A stretch of DNA of 64,000 bases from Microcoleus sp. FACHB-68 (GTDB taxonomy: Bacteria > Cyanobacteriota > Cyanobacteriia > Cyanobacteriales > Oscillatoriaceae). This document shows positions 62,093 through 64,000 of this stretch, piece by piece. Both the position numbers and the translations under genes were made by a program. How positions within the stretch are numbered: the stretch's first letter is position 1; each line of letters opens with the position of its first letter. Under the pieces are notes generated by a model. It saw nothing but the letters and a program-made list of their open reading frames with translations, was not told the origin of the DNA and did not search any database. The stretch covers positions 992,001-1,056,000 of the forward strand of contig NZ_JACJOT010000008.1 of the NCBI RefSeq assembly GCF_014695715.1. Reading direction: 5' to 3'.

Positions 62093-62884
62093 ATGGAATC
62101 CCAAACTTTCCTCACCATTGACGATCAACCGATTTCTCTGCGTCAAGCCATTAGTTACCTACGCACCACCGGCGATCTGTCGCGCACGATTCAAATTATT
62201 CTGCGGCAACATTTGGTGGAACAACAACTAGAGTCCCGCGCCGGCTTAGAAATCGATCCCCTCCGCATCGAGCAAGCGATCATTAATTTCCGGCTCAAAA
62301 ATGGCTTAATTGAGCCAGAAAGCTTTGAGGAATGGCTGCAAACCCAGCGCCTCAGCTACAGGGATTTTCGTAAGCAATTGCTCACCGGCATGAAGCTTAC
62401 TCAGCTCAAGGCGGAAGTGACAGCTTCCAAAGTTGAGGAATACTTTAAGGAAAATAAAACACGACTCGATCAAGTTGTTCTTTCTCGCATCGTTGTCAGC
62501 GATCAAAATTTGGCTGAGGAATTGACGCGGCAACTCATTGATGATCACCGGCCCTTTGAAACCTTAGCGAGAGAGCATTCGATTGGCAGTGAACGCCTTA
62601 TGAATGGGATGATGGGGTTAGTGATGATGGGACAACTGCCAGAGCCAATTCGAGAAGCGATTGAAGGGGCGACGATTGGCGATTTAATTGGGCCGGTGGA
62701 AGTTGAAGGGCGCTATCACTTGTTGCGCGTTGAGCAATGGCAGCCGGCCTCCCTAGAAGGGCCGCTAAGACAGGAAATTCAAGAGCAAATGTTTGAGCAA
62801 TGGGTGCAAGAGCATCTGAAAAATAAAGCGATTAAACTCCACCTTGATGAATCTCCCTCTGGGCTGTCACAACAGAGAATTTAA
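62093..62884 (+). CDS. Parvulin-type peptidylprolyl isomerase
   Basis: A 263-residue protein with an N-terminal SurA-like helical domain (about 1-125; SLRQAISYLRTTGDLSRTIQIILRQHL, and RLSYRDFRKQLLTGMKL) and a PpiC/parvulin rotamase domain (about 130-235; VVLSRIVVSDQNLAEELTRQLID, FETLAREHSIGSERLMNGMMGLV, LPEPIREAIEGATIGDLIGPVEVEGRYHLLRV). It accelerates cis-trans isomerisation at proline or acts as a chaperone. The frame opens at 61883, but ATG 62093-62095 (MESQTFLTIDD) starts at the folded domain, with the preceding part lacking coding character. No signal peptide at this start, so it may be cytoplasmic. It sits alone. Confidence 0.85.
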   Translation: MESQTFLTIDDQPISLRQAISYLRTTGDLSRTIQIILRQHLVEQQLESRAGLEIDPLRIEQAIINFRLKNGLIEPESFEEWLQTQRLSYRDFRKQLLTGMKLTQLKAEVTASKVEEYFKENKTRLDQVVLSRIVVSDQNLAEELTRQLIDDHRPFETLAREHSIGSERLMNGMMGLVMMGQLPEPIREAIEGATIGDLIGPVEVEGRYHLLRVEQWQPASLEGPLRQEIQEQMFEQWVQEHLKNKAIKLHLDESPSGLSQQRI

Positions 62885-63089
62885 ATGGGAAAATTGTCAG
62901 AAAGTGTCGAGGTTGAATGTTGACTCTTGAAAGTTTGGAGCCGGCCATCCAAGCGCCCTTTTCTCACCGCTCATAGAAAAATTTCCCTGTGGAATTTTAT
63001 ATTTAAATACTCACGATCCTCGGTGGAGAAAGCTTAGAATCGGGGATGTTGGGCAGTTGCTCAACACGCGTGTGAGGAGCGCAACCGGA

Positions 63090-64000
63090 ATGAAACTGGC
63101 TGAACAAATAGCACAAGATTGGCGATTACGACTGGCGAATGACTGCCCAAACTATGCCACAAGCACCCATGAAAGTATTATCTGTTGGTTAGTGGGTGAA
63201 AATGTAGCGCGATTTGAAATCTTAACTCTGCCCGAACTGGCTCTGGCTCAGCAAGCGATGGATTTCCGCTACCGGATTTTGCGCCAGCGCTATCTGGGAG
63301 TCACACCGGCTCAGGCATACCGGCATCTCATCCAGCGCTTAGGCAGTTTGGTGCTGCTACGCCAAAAAATTCGCACTTGGGTGGCGCTCAGTCGTGATCG
63401 TCAGCGCTCGGTGGTGGATGTGGTGCAAGAGGTTATTCAAGAAATGTTGCAGGGTGATCGCTATATGCAGCAGCAAATTTCTTGGATCGCTCAGTGTACC
63501 CAAGAGGCACGTCTGCGTAATGCACTGGTACTCGCGACTACCGAAGAGTATTGTATGCGACCTGTTCGCAACCAACCGCTGCTTGTCTACCGATTTGTTA
63601 ATTATCTGCGCCGGTGCCAACGCGGCGGCTTAACCCAAGTGCCGGCAGATGAATTGATCCGGCTTGTGTCTGAAGAAGTTTCTCCCTCTGACACAGAGGG
63701 TTCTATCAGTTTGTTAGATGTGCAGGCAAGTGTTCAACATCAAGAGGTGCAAGCTTGGGAAGAACAACATCTGCTACGAACCTCTGTTCAGCGAGAGTTT
63801 GAAACTTATTTAGCAGAAAATGTCGGCCCAATGGGGGTTCAGTGGCTCAGACTCTATTTGCAGGGTCGTTCTCAAGATGCGATCGCTCAGGAGTTAAAGC
63901 TGCCGGTGAAGCAAGTCTACCGGCTGCGAGAAAAAATTAGCTACCATGCGATTCGGGTTTTTGCACTCAAAATTCAGCCTGAGTTGGTGGCGAGTTGGTT
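63090..64000 (+). CDS. HetZ-related cyanobacterial protein, truncated by window edge
   Basis: The frame starts at ATG 63090 with GAGGAG ten bases upstream and stays open to the right edge (303 codons visible). It is helix-rich, with WLRLYLQGRSQDAIAQELKLPVKQVYRLREKISYHAIRVFALK near the end, a sigma-70 region 4/HTH-like segment. I associate this pattern with HetZ-related cyanobacterial proteins, some of which act in heterocyst differentiation. Relatives also occur in non-heterocystous cyanobacteria, so it does not prove heterocyst formation. The start of the protein (MKLAEQIAQDWRLRLANDC) is basic and Trp-containing. Assignment is from memory and moderately sure; DNA binding and regulatory function are inferred. 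Confidence 0.65.
   Translation, partial: MKLAEQIAQDWRLRLANDCPNYATSTHESIICWLVGENVARFEILTLPELALAQQAMDFRYRILRQRYLGVTPAQAYRHLIQRLGSLVLLRQKIRTWVALSRDRQRSVVDVVQEVIQEMLQGDRYMQQQISWIAQCTQEARLRNALVLATTEEYCMRPVRNQPLLVYRFVNYLRRCQRGGLTQVPADELIRLVSEEVSPSDTEGSISLLDVQASVQHQEVQAWEEQHLLRTSVQREFETYLAENVGPMGVQWLRLYLQGRSQDAIAQELKLPVKQVYRLREKISYHAIRVFALKIQPELVASW

Overview
The window looks like a chromosome segment of a cyanobacterium, most likely a filamentous, non-heterocystous one. The evidence is MenB, HemL (C5 tetrapyrrole route), Vipp1/IM30 beside a PspA paralogue, sucrose-phosphate phosphatase, a plant-type [2Fe-2S] ferredoxin, many Ser/Thr kinases with TPR or pentapeptide repeats, very large hybrid kinases, HIP1 octamers (GCGATCGC, for example near 120, 905, 28938, 33464, 33033 and 63888), and a striking density of GCCGGC-type hexamers. 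There are no rRNA genes, CRISPR arrays or intact transposases. There is one tRNA gene and one lone tyrosine recombinase.

Layout. 1-5.1 kb (minus strand): a truncated PLP aminotransferase, a thioredoxin, Vipp1 and PspA in tandem, and a SPOR-domain membrane protein. 5.5-10.2 kb: a DUF721-type protein, a small Cys-rich protein, menB, a repeat patch and an M3 oligopeptidase. 10.6-25 kb: two tandem paralogous giant kinases of about 2000 residues (Ser/Thr kinase, AAA ATPase, TPR-like region, GAF, histidine kinase, receiver), the second overlapping a receiver-histidine kinase gene by ATGA. 25-38 kb: uvrC, an acyltransferase, sucrose-phosphate phosphatase, two TPR proteins, an MFS carrier, hisIE, hemL, a SafE-like membrane protein fused to a ferric-reductase-like domain, and its secreted neighbour. 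37.9-42.2 kb (minus strand): a compact co-directional run of [2Fe-2S] ferredoxin, nuclease lipoprotein, inositol monophosphatase, J/TPR protein, hisZ and a 3Fe/4Fe-type ferredoxin. 42.4-44.2 kb: tRNA-Ser(GGA), four tandem repeat units and a solitary integrase. 44.3-53 kb: uvrA, then two Ser/Thr kinases flanking an unusual exported protein. 53-58 kb: an XRE regulator, a conserved small protein, typA and a membrane-anchored Pro-rich protein. 57.8-60.8 kb (minus strand): a tightly packed operon of a KaiC-like ATPase, a response regulator and a histidine kinase. 61-64 kb: a methyltransferase, a parvulin-type isomerase and the start of a HetZ-related protein.

Functionally the window mixes housekeeping genes (DNA repair, histidine, haem, menaquinone/phylloquinone and sucrose metabolism) with a heavy load of signalling genes. 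The features most worth follow-up are the KaiC-like/receiver/kinase operon with substituted key residues, the lone integrase with a tandem-repeat array beside a tRNA gene, the duplicated giant kinases with conserved ends and a diverged middle, and the SafE/ferric-reductase fusion. Dispersed palindromes and an ATCTGCG-type repeat occupy many intergenic regions. All family assignments are by motif reading of the translated sequence; no database search was run.
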